From the NCBI RefSeq assembly GCF_000003815.2, contig NC_049993.1, positions 11,813,436 through 11,877,435 of the forward strand: a stretch of 64,000 bases of DNA. The letters run 5' to 3'. How positions within the stretch are numbered: position 1 is the stretch's first letter; each line of letters opens with the position of its first letter. The notes under the pieces are model-generated. The model did no database searches. It was given only the letters and a program-made list of their open reading frames with translations, and had not been told where the DNA came from. Position numbers and translations under genes: made by a program. Positions 24,301-35,610 of the stretch are shown here, piece after piece. This DNA is from Branchiostoma floridae. Its lineage: Eukaryota; Chordata; Leptocardii; Amphioxiformes; Branchiostomatidae.

Positions 24301-27300
24301 TCTTCCAGTCCAATCTGTCCCCCCAGCAGCCTGGACATGTCCAACTTGTGAGTGTTCAGGGTGCAGAATAAGATCTGCAGGGACAGAAAGATGACAGCTG
24401 TCAATCTATTTGTTTAATACGAACAAGAAATATAATCTGTACAAGTTTAGTACAACATTTTTCTTCAACAGTGTACAAAATACTTTTCTGAGTCGGGTTG
24501 CACACTGTGCAACCTGGGGTAAACACTAGGTTGCACAACTGAATTTCAAGTTGCACCACCTACAATTCACTAATTTCTGAAAAAAGGGTACAATACATGC
24601 ATGCTTGACTGATATGAAACAGAGCTACCATGGTCCATTTATTTCCTCCTGACAACAAAATTGAGTTCTGAGGCTCAAAATCTGAGTTGCACCCTGTGCA
24701 ACCTGAGTTTAGAAACAAGTTGCACCAAGCAAAAAGTGGTTGCAATGTGCAAGTGTGGAAATGGGTATTTTGCACGCTGATAACAGCCCAAATTTTAAAC
24801 AAATTTATCAATATGAAAATAAATTCTATGCCCTCTCTTTATGTCAAATAAATAAAAATAAAAAAAAAATCCCCGAAAAATATCACAGAACCTTGACATT
24901 TAGATGGGCCCCTGTATACACAAGCTGTTGAGTATAATGTACATGGTACACTCTACATGGTTTACAAGTCCTGCCTATGTTTGTTTGCTGTCCTTAAGCA
25001 GCTGTTTGTACTCTCTTAAGGCTGGAGTCTTAGTGTGACGTCTGTTCAACAGGTTCATCTTGGGTTCAAACAAGGTTAGCAGCCCTTCCCTGAGTTGTTC
25101 TGTTGTCTGCTACAAGCTTGGGCCACCAGATGGTGCTAGAGAACAGCTTATGTGGGATTTAAACTTTAACAGCCCAAGCTGGCTGCAAATACTTGACAGG
25201 GATTACCATGTAACACATGTGTCTGAAGAGGGATTGATAGAACCTTCAAAACTGTCTCTGGTATTTACAGATTTTGCCAACCACTCAGGCAGACGAGGTA
25301 TTTTTTTTCACCCAACACCAGCAGAGGAACAATTTTCTACATACACAGAGTTCTTTAAATTTGTTTTTGGGAGTATATGTACCATCAGGCACCTAACCTG
25401 AAAGTTTAGAACATTGGTGCACAAGTGGAATGTCAGAAAACTGAAGTAAAGAGTTACTGCCCCTCTCAGAATTTGAACCTAAAATTTTATACCTAACTTC
25501 AAACAATAGGTTGTAAGTGTTAAGAATATGCAGTCAATTCTACAATCAAATAATACAGCACCTTAAGAAGGTGCACCAGTACACCCTCAGTCAAAATTAG
25601 GACTGGTGTACAAAAGTGCAAATTATACACCCGGTATTTTGAGTCGTAGCCATGATGCAAACTAACATTATCCCCATATTCATATGACACCATCAATCTT
25701 AGAGTAGTCTACAAGGATTTAATATCACAGTACATGTAACTTATCCAGGTGTAAATTAATGGTTACCAGTAATCAGCACAACCGGAGCAAAAACTCCTGG
25801 CAGAAAACATTTTACCATTGACAGCCAGACAAATCATGATTACAAATTATTCATAATCAACTGAATATTCATCATATACATACTTATAACGATAGGAAAA
25901 AACAGGTCTAGGCTGGCAATAACGATATACCATAGACAAGTCATGCAGAAGTTATTTCCAGCCACACCCATGTATAGTAAACAAACTGACTAAAAGCCTC
26001 GTGCTCTACGTGAAACCTCAAAAGTTCCTTATGCTTCAGTGACCATAACATGACATTGTAAAGATATTGTGCATGAATTACCCTGTTGTAATTGCACATT
26101 TCGTTATGTGGCTCTTGAATGTATTTAATTTTCAAGTCAGGTGGATAAAATAGTGTACATGATCGTACAGTAATTACATCTTTTTTAACGAGGGGGAGGT
26201 GCTCATTATCAGTAACCCCTAATTATACCATCTGCATGTATCAACATTTAATCTGTACAATCGCTTCCCAACAGAAAATTGTGCAAAAAGTATGATTCCA
26301 AATATAGACGAAAATAGAATCGTGCAGACCAATTATTTTCAGACCGACGTATCATTTTCCAGCAACCGCCAGCTGTGCTATTTTTTTCTGAACTTTGTAG
26401 TCCAGTACTGAATAATTTCACCAACATACAGGTTTTTTAGCTCCACAAACACATTTTTTCCTGACAAACATGTTGATGACAATTGCTCATTTTTTGTTTC
26501 CACAGCCATTTGCTCTGTCATGTCTGTTATCTTTGTAGTGCAAATAAAAACTACAAAGACATGTATAAGTTTTTATTGATCAGAATTTGGTCAGTATCAA
26601 CATTATCTAGACAATGTAATGTTCAGCACTAAAATCAATACTAGTATGTCTCGGCAACCTATCATTCATTTACTAGTGTGCAGTGGTACCAAACATTTAC
26701 TGGAACAAGGACTCTGTGTGACTACAGAATAAATTTTAAATTCATAGTAACATAACGTAGAGCTCATTTAATACATTCCAGCTAGTTTTCTATACCCTCC
26801 AATCATATGTATTAAGGGCTGGCTCTGTGTTTAATAGTGTTCTTAAAGGCTTTTTATTGTCTTCCTAGAGGTCTGTGTTTTTTTTCTCTTTTCCTCCCCC
26901 TATGGAAAACACCACAAGAAGGACATATAAAAAGCCACCTTTAAAGTTACTGGGCCAGACCCTTTGTCTGCTTGGAAATTACATTTTCGAATGCTCCAAT
27001 GCAACCTACTCAACTGGCGAAAACAATCATTCCTTCCAATCAACTGATTTCTAGTACAAAAATATTATCTCAATGATATCTCTCACTGTCCTTTTGATTA
27101 ATTTTTCTGAATCCAGGTCTTATGTATGAAAAAAGTCAACATTAAATTGTAGGACAGCTGTTAAATCCACAAAAATGTCACAGGTTTTCATTTCTTAAAC
27201 ATCCCCTGAGGTCATGGCCACTTTTCCGATCAGTGCTTTCCGTGGGAACTTTACACGACACCAAATAGTCATATACCGGTAACCAACATTTAACTGTGAG

Positions 27301-30300
27301 ATACTGTAATTATTGTACAGCAAAAGACCAATTCACATACTTTATTAGAATAATATGTTAGACTTCGTTCACACCAATGTAATTTGTTGGTTCTTGACAT
27401 TACCTAGAAATAATTCTGCAAGACGTTGAGATGAAAACCAAAGACTGACCCAAACTGTTTTCATATGTACTTCTATAGTTCAACATTATCTTCTAAAATT
27501 GTGTGACTGCCAACAAATTACATGTGCATGGCTCAAGAAAATATTAACAGCAAACTGAAAGTGGTCAGTCTGTAGCAAGGAATTAGGGTGACCTTAAAGT
27601 AACTGATATTCCATCTTTCAAAAATTTCCAAATTTAACATTACCAGAATTACCTTTTAGTTGTGTTTTGCTACCTCAATAATTGTTAATACCAAGTTAGT
27701 TCAGGATAACTTGAATACTTACCTCATCTGCTGGTATATTGAAGGCTTTGGCTATTTCAGTGTAGAGTTCCTTTACATTGGTGAAACCTTCTATCCTCGC
27801 AGTTGGACTGCCATGTGCAAGCTAAATAAGAAAAAAAGAAAAGAAAAAAAGTGTAATTAATCATACTGAATTAATATATGGATACTTTAGGGCTTAGACT
27901 TGCCCAATGATGGCTGAAAGTAAGATGATATGAACGATCCTCTCGAAACGGATGTGAGGTAGTCAGGAGAATTAATTGTTTTATATTGCCATGGCGACGG
28001 GCTACCCACCCCCATCCATTTTCTTGATTGTCTGCATCTTAGGTCAACAGACAAAACAGAAAACATGATTTTCACTATTTGTAGGTTGTCAGATTTGCAC
28101 AAATCATTACATATATTTTCTTGTTTTTTTTTTAAGTATCAGGAGGATGTGAAAATATCAGGCGGACTGAAAAGACATTACATATTTAAGACACTGCTCT
28201 GTCATAATCATACTCTATGTACATTGTATACAACACTTTCTTTATTGAAGAAATTACAATACCATTGTTGATGCAAACACAAAATAAAACCTGAATTATA
28301 TTGTAGTGATTTTTTTTCAATTTTTGTGCACTATAGGTAGGCATTCGTCAGTCTCGTTAGGATAATGAATAGTACAGATTCTACACAAAATACGTTTGTT
28401 GTATGTTTTTAAGCTTTGAACGTGCAGATCTATACATTTTTTTCGTGCTAAAAAGTATTTATTGATTTATTACAAGTTATGACAATATTGTAACAAAGCT
28501 CTACCCGATATGTTAAAGTTCAATCATATGCTACAAAACCATTGATTGTCTGCCAGGTAGGAATTCACTAGCAACATCTACAAAATGTAAGATCCAGATC
28601 TCATAAATATGAAAACAACTTAATACAAGACGTTTGAATAGAAGAAAAAAAACACTTTTGAGTATCATAGAATGAATAGGATTACAAGGGGATACCATAT
28701 GACAGTGAAAATTATGTAGCCAAATAGGCTGCACGTGCCAACAAATAAGAAAAACAAAAACAGTACAGTACTATAGAAGTCAATCAAAGACAGAAAAAAA
28801 ATGTCTAGACTTATTACGATCGACACATGTCTTTGTTCTATTTTTGTAGATACATGTATTAGAAGAAATGCAATGATGATCAAAACACCACACAACAAAA
28901 GATGAGAAAAACATAGAAGTTACTCCAAACATTACCTGTGTGTGGAACACCAGTTTTGGCCTAACGTTGGGCTGCATGGGCGCGGGAACAGACGGACCGG
29001 ACATTTTGTTCTGAGCGGAGGGAGAGTTGACGGAGTTCTCTGTCCGTGCAGCCTCGGCTTCTGCTGCATTCTGCTGCTGCTGTGTGCCAGGATGAGATTA
29101 CATGTATAAATTCAGACACAGATAAGCATAAATATGTATTATGTTCGAGGGGGCTGGGACAAGAATGTATGACACATAAAGAAAAAAAAAACAATTATAT
29201 TACACAGAGTCTGAATTCGTAGAAGCATTACCATAATCATAAGATTTGCAAAATTAAAATTGATGTTGAAAGCTAGCACATGTAAGAAGCAATATCAAGA
29301 AATCTTAAGAAGCTTGTTTTTCAATCATGAAATGTTCTCATTTAAGACGAAGTACCACAGCCAATTACTGTATTCTCTGCTTAAATCGTCTCATGTTAAA
29401 ATATTGTCTTTACTGTAAACTAGTAAAGTTTACATTCTATTGTACCTACTGGTAAAAGATATGCCATTGAAAATCTACTAACTCTTCGAAATGCTAACCA
29501 CAACTGGGTCAAAATGATAACTATTGTTTGAATTCATTTTCCCACACATATATAGTATTACATGTTTCAATATCAATTTGTGGGAGGGGGGTCTTAAGAC
29601 AGATCCTTATCACCCCCGTTAAACTCCACCTCCGGTTACGCTGGGACACCTCCAGTTATGCCGCATCCACCTCCGGTTTTGCCGGGACACCTCCGGTTTT
29701 GCCGGGACACCTCTGGTGATGCCGCATCCACCTCCGGTTATGCCGGGACACCTCCGGTTATGGCATCAGCAGTTTGGTACGACAAAAGTCAGAAAATCGC
29801 CCATACCAACAAAACAGAGAAACCTGATGTCATCCTTTGCCTCCATTTCGTTGGCTAGCACCTTTTTCCGAGTTTTTGCCAAGTTTGGCGGTCCAAGACC
29901 CGGTAGTTCTCGCTAACACCCCTGACCTCCCGTCACGATACTGACCCGGAAGTAGTGTTGGAGCGCGCGCTTATTTCGAAATTCTCGGCACCGGGGGCCA
30001 TGTGGTTATAATTTGTGACTGAACAGCGGTCCCAAGTACTCGCTAGGATTCCTGACAGAATTTGGAATTAGCCATGGATATTCAGGTAACTGCTATAATG
30101 TTGTAAGACGACGTCGCTGAGAAGAGATACAGACAAGCCTTGTCACAGGAGAAACCGGAGGTGTCCCTGCCTTAGACAAGGGTATACATTAACGCCGGTG
30201 TGATAATATAGTTTTGCCTGTATTGAGTTTGCGTTCTTATAGCTAGGTGTACAAAGGCTATTTTAACTTCTGAATTCATCTATGCCACACTTTACAGCAG

Positions 30301-33300
30301 GCTCTTCCTAGCCCATTCTTTTTTTAGCGTGCATTCCCACTTGCGAAAGAGATTCTAAACTTTTCTCTGTTTGTAGAGACGATTTATCTAATCATTTTTT
30401 ACTCTGTGACAGGAGGGTAACGTCCGGCGACAGAGTATTGTTTCTGACGATGTAACGCGCGTTCGCATCTGTATCTGTATGTTCCCTTTGCCACATGAGT
30501 AGTTTGGCATGTCCTCTGCACGAAGTTGCGCCATGATGCACTTTTTTCGCAGCAGCTGTTTTTATTATCGATGTAATAATTTCAGAAATCACCCCTATTT
30601 CCTTAGTATTGTGGAACAGCTAACCAATAGGCCATGTGGTTTGGTAATTGGCTTGATGCATGTATGGGGTTATGTGTTCTCTAACGTAGGACATCTGTCG
30701 GTGCAGAGGAATCCCTAACAGGTAGGCTTTGTGTCCTGGTAAGCAATCAGTGATATAAGGGCTTCAGTTTCTTTTTTGCGTGATAATGCACTATATCTTC
30801 GCGGTAGCTTTTCTTCTAATCGATGTAATAATTTCAGAAATCACCCCTACGTCCTTAGAAGTCGAGATTTGCATTATTTCCGCGGGTTAGGCCTTGTGGT
30901 ACACATGTAGTAGATAATGCCAAGCAGATGTTACAGGATTCTCGAAATTCTCTAATCGTTTTGTGGCAAATTGTGCACGTCGTCACAGGCAACGTTTTAC
31001 AATGGTGTGCGTCTCAGGCATCCATATGTGAAACTGTGTGATTGTTTTCATTTTGTGTCGTTCTTTTGAGACGCTGATTTTGCTGCTGATGCATACAGGA
31101 TTGTGCTTTGAATTTGGCAGCTTTCAAGTACGTTTTTTTGGTATAAGTCAATGCGATATCGATATTATCTGTATGCGGTATAAACGCCACACCACAGAAA
31201 ACAACACAATCGACATAAACCATAATTACGTCAAAGAGTATGTTACCCACGATTACTTGTTTTTCATGTGATGTTATGCAAGTATTGTGACTATAGTCTC
31301 TGCATGTTGCAGTTGTGCCTTTAATATCATTCCTTCTACATGATAAAGCTGATATGCCCCTTACAACTTTCTGTTGCTCTCAGTGTGCTACAGTGTGTCA
31401 ATAGACATAGAACCATTTGAGAGCAGGCTATTGACAGCCGGCAGCCCGTCATGCCAGCCAATAAGAGCTTGTCACAAGACTTTCCCGCCATTATTCGCCA
31501 GTTTCTGGTCCGTCTCTCGTCCAAGCCAACATAGCGCTGAATATGGGCGCTGAATTTTCTACTTGGGCCAAGTTCAGTGCAGCGCTTGAAGCGTTCCAGG
31601 AAGCCAACCATGTTGAGTGAGCATAGTGACTTCTTAGACGGTGGTAAATGAGAATGGCAAGCTGCAGAAAACGTTGACAAGTCTATAGGGCAGAGGAACA
31701 TGTCTACAGCGCAGCAAAATTTGGATGTGTCAATCATTGCAAACCACGATGTTTATTATTGCTAAAGCCAATGGATTAACATCACATGCAGCTATATATT
31801 GTTGTTAAGTTCAGGATGATAGTGAGCCAATATCAATAGACATATGATTTTTAGACTTACTTGAAGCCTTTGTTGTAGTAAAAATGATTTATCACCAAAT
31901 ATGTGGAATAGTGGAAGCCAGTCAATTGCACGTCGGATCGGTCAATTCGGTCAATTGCACGGAAGCACAAAATCCCAAACCGGCTCCTATCACTCAATTT
32001 TAAGTGACTTCGCTTATCTGCACGACGAAAAGTCACCAATGACGGAATATTGCATGAAAATTTGTAAATAAATTTGTAAATAAATAAAATTTGTCAAACA
32101 TCGTCGACAAATTGACTGAAAATGCGTGCTAAATATCGTCAAACACGGTACAAATAAGCCGATAACTGTTAATATGCTACGTGAGATGAAACTATCTCAG
32201 TAACTTTGAATGCAGATGTTATAGCCTCTCTGAGGCCTTTTTAGTCTTTTTTTTCGGCTCGTAATACACTTTTGCTGGCCATTTCTTTTTGTACTTTTTG
32301 TTAAGAATTGCTTAATAACTAGGAAAAATATATATGGATATGCAAAACCATTTTAGTAGAAAATATATAGAGGGGCCAATGTGGTGCTGTCCGTGTTTTA
32401 AGAAGTTTTTTGTTGTCATATCAATTGTGGGAAAGATATTATGATATATGTAGAAATGACATTCTTTGCAAAATACTGTCCAGTTGTAATCAGGTAGACA
32501 GGATGTCTTAAGATGTCCACTTCCAGCCATTAACTGTTCTATGAACTATCTCATTGTATGTTAGGCACCTCTTTAATACGCACCCGGTGCCTCTGAAACC
32601 GCACCATCAGTGAGCTGTCTGAACAATAGAAAGGCACCAGGACAGTTCGGCACATGGACACTTCGGTCCGGACATTTCGGTCCCAAGTTCAGGACACTTC
32701 GACCTCAGGTTCAGGACTGATTTCGGGCCCGGGTCCAGGCCTCGATAGTTATCTACCACGTGGCCCGAGTCGACTGAATAACGAATAGTCTTAGGGCGTA
32801 TAATTTTACAGTATCATATACTGTTCTCCTGTCTACTCGAGGAATTCGCAATTAGTTTGGCCCTGTTACTTATGTGTACATACATGCTATACAATGTACA
32901 AATTAATCATAAAATTTTGTGGAATAATGATAAAATGTTAAACATTAAGTCTTGAACCATAGCAAACACACTGACCTACCACATTTACATCTGACACAGC
33001 AAAGAAGCTCGCCCGTAAAATCAAACCAATTTTTTCGTTGTCGGTCATGGTCGGTAACGATCAGCCATAGACGGGACGCTCGGAACTAATGCCGGCAGGT
33101 ACCTGGCATCTCCGAACGCTTTCCAATATAGCAACCCGGTAGTTGAACATTAAAAAGAATATTTGTAACAAGTCGCGTTGTGGTGTACTTTAAAATCATC
33201 ATCATGACAACATTACTTGACGCTTGGACTAGCTATTTCTTCATTTTTGTTTTTTTGTTTAATTTGAACAAGGCAGTACATTGAATTTGAGTTGACTCTG

Positions 33301-34479
33301 AGTTTTGTTGTCAATTTGACAATCATCCACACCATGGCAAAATGCAATGATTACTATCACAAGGACACCCCCGTTAATGTCCACCTCCGGTTATGCCGGG
33401 ACACCCCCTGTGACAAGGCTTGTCTGTATCTCTTCTCAGCGACGTCGTCTTACAACATTATAGCAGTTACCTGAATATTCATGGCTAATTCCAAATTCTG
33501 TCAGGAATCCTAGCGAGTACTTGGGACCGCTGTTCAGTCACAAATTATAACCACATGGCCCCCGGTGCCGAGAATTTCGAAATATATAAGCGCGCGCTCC
33601 AACACTATTTCCGGGTCAGCATCGTGATGGGAGGTCAGGGGTGTTAGCGAGAACTACCGGGTCTTGGACCGCCAAACTTGGCAAAAACTCGGAAAAAGGT
33701 GCTAGCCAACGAAATGGAGGCAAAGGATGACATCAGGTTTCTCTGTTTTGTTGGTATGGGCGATTTTCTGACTTTTGTCGTACCAAACTGCTGATGCCAT
33801 AACCGGAGGTGTCCCGGCATAACCGGAGGTGGATGCGGCATCACCAGAGGTGTCCCGGCAAAACCTGCTTATTGGCACATGACAAAAGTCACAAAACGTC
33901 ATTTTATACACATTTAAAGGAATTATACAACGAAGATTTATGTTATAAAAACATAAACACAATTTATTGACTGATCGTACCATCTTTAATGATTTTGCAG
34001 AAACAATGGTGAACTTTGAACCCGTGTAGATTTCACAAACCTTGGACCAAAACTACAGAGTACAGGAAGTGGCCTTAATCCGCTTTAGAGAAAGGCTCCA
34101 GACCTGTGTATTTACGACATTTCTTAGTCCTTTAATGGAAATCTAACACAACAGGTAGGGTATTTTTCGGAAGGTATTGTGCTATGGATAATGCTTTTAC
34201 TAGAAGAATGTTGTCTGCTCCGAAATGCGCTATTCTTAGACTAGTGTTTCCTTGGTAACATTATAAGTTGAGAAGGGAACAGTTCATCAAGAAATACGAT
34301 ATCGGGCGAAATCCTTACGTCTATGATTTGTCCAATCCCCACATTTGAATTCATATTTATTTAATGCTTGTTGAATTTTCAACAGCCTAAGGAAAAAAAC
34401 AGGCATATACCGTTAACGTTATAAACCATTCACAAACCTTCATCTTCTTCTTGGACTTTTTCCCGAACAGACCGGACAT
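21361..34479 (-). CDS. GIPC: GIPC family PDZ-domain adaptor
   Basis: Nine exons on the minus strand: 34438-34479, 28936-29079, 27723-27821, 24258-24374, 23605-23757, 22979-23075, 22294-22415, 21774-21855 and 21361-21512, giving 335 residues, the usual GIPC size. The N-terminal GH1 region includes [19 protein letters not shown] and [12 protein letters not shown] single PDZ domain follows at about residues 135-215 with carboxylate loop ALGLTI and the [13 protein letters not shown] segment. The C-terminal GH2 region ends [25 protein letters not shown] links the C-termini of membrane receptors to myosin VI for endosomal trafficking. Vertebrates have GIPC1-3; this is presumably the single pre-duplication gene, which is inference. 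Exon 1 is tiny (14 codons, lysine-rich) and separated by a 5.4-kb intron full of repeats. Exon 2 begins in a run of CAG triplets, so its acceptor could shift by 3 or more bases. Confidence 0.94.
24165..24235. mobile_element. 71-bp MITE with 9-bp target-site duplication
   Basis: The terminal inverted repeats are about 22 bp (gtttccggaattgatggggt and its reverse complement) around a 24-base loop. Direct repeats cttgattct flank the element at 24156-24164 and 24236-24244. It lies in GIPC intron 4, and only 22 bases separate it from the donor end of exon 24258-24374. Confidence 0.85.
24490..24745. repeat. Cluster of gttgcac / gtgcaac repeats in GIPC intron 3
   Basis: Two blocks (24495-24560 and 24685-24745) contain gttgcac(a/c)ctgtgcaacctg followed by further gttgca copies. 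The blocks are diverged copies of one short palindromic repeat. Confidence 0.6.
25570..25660. repeat. Dispersed repeat also found near 6775
   Basis: The phrase aggtgcacc(n)acagtcaaaattagg, followed by a tgcacaaaag-like stretch, occurs here and at about 6780-6860 in intron 2 of the trihelix gene, in the same orientation. Confidence 0.5.
27985..27998. promoter_or_regulatory. RFX X-box-like motif in GIPC intron 2
   Basis: The sequence attgccatggcgac matches 12 of 14 positions of the ideal X-box GTTGCCATGGCAAC. It is intronic and its function is unknown. Confidence 0.3.
29695..30149 (+). repeat. Left arm of a 455-bp inverted repeat pair in GIPC intron 1
   Basis: The arm is nearly identical to the reverse complement of 33407-33865, with few substitutions and short indels. 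Both arms are bordered by 20-bp units of ggacacctccggttatgcc type; the left border holds several tandem copies (about 29630-29760). The short ORF in each arm has no recognisable domain and looks like chance. Confidence 0.9.
30150..33406. other. 3.26-kb segment between inverted arms
   Basis: No transposase or other long ORF is seen. It contains the dispersed repeats already listed, an attgcac repeat at about 31916-31975 and a short array of ggacacttcgg-like units at about 32640-32715. The 133-codon minus-strand ORF at 31336-31737 has no recognised motif. Confidence 0.6.
30545..30860 (+). repeat. Internal direct repeat between the inverted arms
   Basis: The phrase atcgatgtaataatttcag followed by aaatcacccctanntcctta occurs at about 30568 and again at about 30820. 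The left portion (30445-30600) also belongs to the dispersed repeat found inverted at 16432-16590. Confidence 0.75.
33407..33865 (-). repeat. Right arm of a 455-bp inverted repeat pair in GIPC intron 1
   Basis: Reverse-complement partner of 29695-30149. It differs by scattered bases and a short ta expansion (ttatatatttcg against ttatttcg in the sense of the left arm). Its outer border ends shortly after 33865, where similarity stops. Confidence 0.9.
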
Positions 34480-35610
34480 CTTTACGGCTTGTTTTGTCGG
34501 CTTACAGTCGGGAAATGAAGTCCGTTAAACTTGAAATTTCAAATGATGATGTAGAGCGATGAGGGAAGGGATAAAATACACAGGATTTACGCAGATCGGA
34601 TGAGGTCTTTCGCTCCGAATGCAATGGCGGCCATGAGCTCTTGGTACCTATTCAATCAACCCTACAGGGCGCAAAGCAGCTCCTCCCGGATCCTGTTCCC
34701 CCTGGGCGCTTTATTTGCATACAGAAATTAGGCTGCAGTGCAAACCAGCGGCACGTGTTCTAAACCACCTGTGAATGGCAGCTTGTTACGCGCACTCTGA
34801 TTGGATAAGCGGCGTATACCGGTGCACCTTTTGATGACAAACTTTTTCCAGACGTTGAACATGTTACAAATTCCCGGTCACTTTTAGCTGTTGTTGAGAG
34901 TGTGATTTTTCTAGACATTCATAAGAAATAAACGAACGGCGACACACTTTTGTTTTCTCCTCCAATTCATACACAAAAATCAACCAATGCGATGTGCCGT
35001 ACCATACATGTCAACTGAGGTGTGGCTGTTTCAGGTGAGTTTTACCTGTGACCCACCTGCGGCATCACGTGACCATGTTTACCTATGGGGTTAAAGGGTA
35101 AACATACATGTACATGGAAGTTAGACAAACGCGTGGCAAAACATGATTGAAGCGAAGTATACCGTCTGAGTCGGAGTGTTCATGTTGTTCACAGGCTTGT
35201 ACCGGACTCTTACACTCATGGAAAGACGATTTTAAATCTCAGAAGCGAGAGCAGTTGCTACTAGTCTTATTATCATAGGTGAGACATCTATCACAGTTCA
35301 CTCTATACAGGTAAAAGTTGTTACACCTGTTTTTCTTTCGTACATATATATCGTTACGAGTAGGTGGGTTGTCTTGTGTTAACGAGGACTTTTCATTACT
35401 TTAGGAGTTGGAAATGGTGATCTGAAGATAGGTTTTTAAGGAAGAAAGAGGCCGCGCTGTAAGTGTATCTCAATACATGACGGAAGAGGGCACGTGTACT
35501 GTATATAGCCTCTCTGACAGATACCCCCAGTTCAGAAATGGAATAACCCTAGAAGCCATGTGGCTCATTTCTTGCGTTTTCTTTCCTGTACAGAATTTTG
35601 TATCCGTACC
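34480..35610. promoter_or_regulatory. Divergent promoter region GIPC / P4HTM
   Basis: About 1.1 kb between two divergent start codons. It contains tcacgtgac at 35065-35073, an E-box matching USF/MITF-type sites. There is no clear TATA box for either gene. 5' UTR exons may lie here but cannot be placed. Confidence 0.4.

Larger units (their letters stand above)
24375..27722. other. GIPC intron 3
   Basis: AT-rich intron of 3.3 kb. Apart from the gttgcac cluster and the repeat near 25570-25660, I see no gene or structured RNA. Confidence 0.6.

Noticed and set aside
29716-29916. 66-codon ORF found identically in both inverted arms
   Set aside because: The identity is explained by the repeat itself; the first part only translates the 20-bp units, and no domain is seen.
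31336-31737. 133-codon minus-strand ORF in GIPC intron 1
   Set aside because: No recognisable motif, no splice context, and located within repeat-rich sequence.
35558-35610. Earlier ATG at 35558 as P4HTM start
   Set aside because: It is in a different frame from the hydrophobic N terminus; ATG 35611 fits better.
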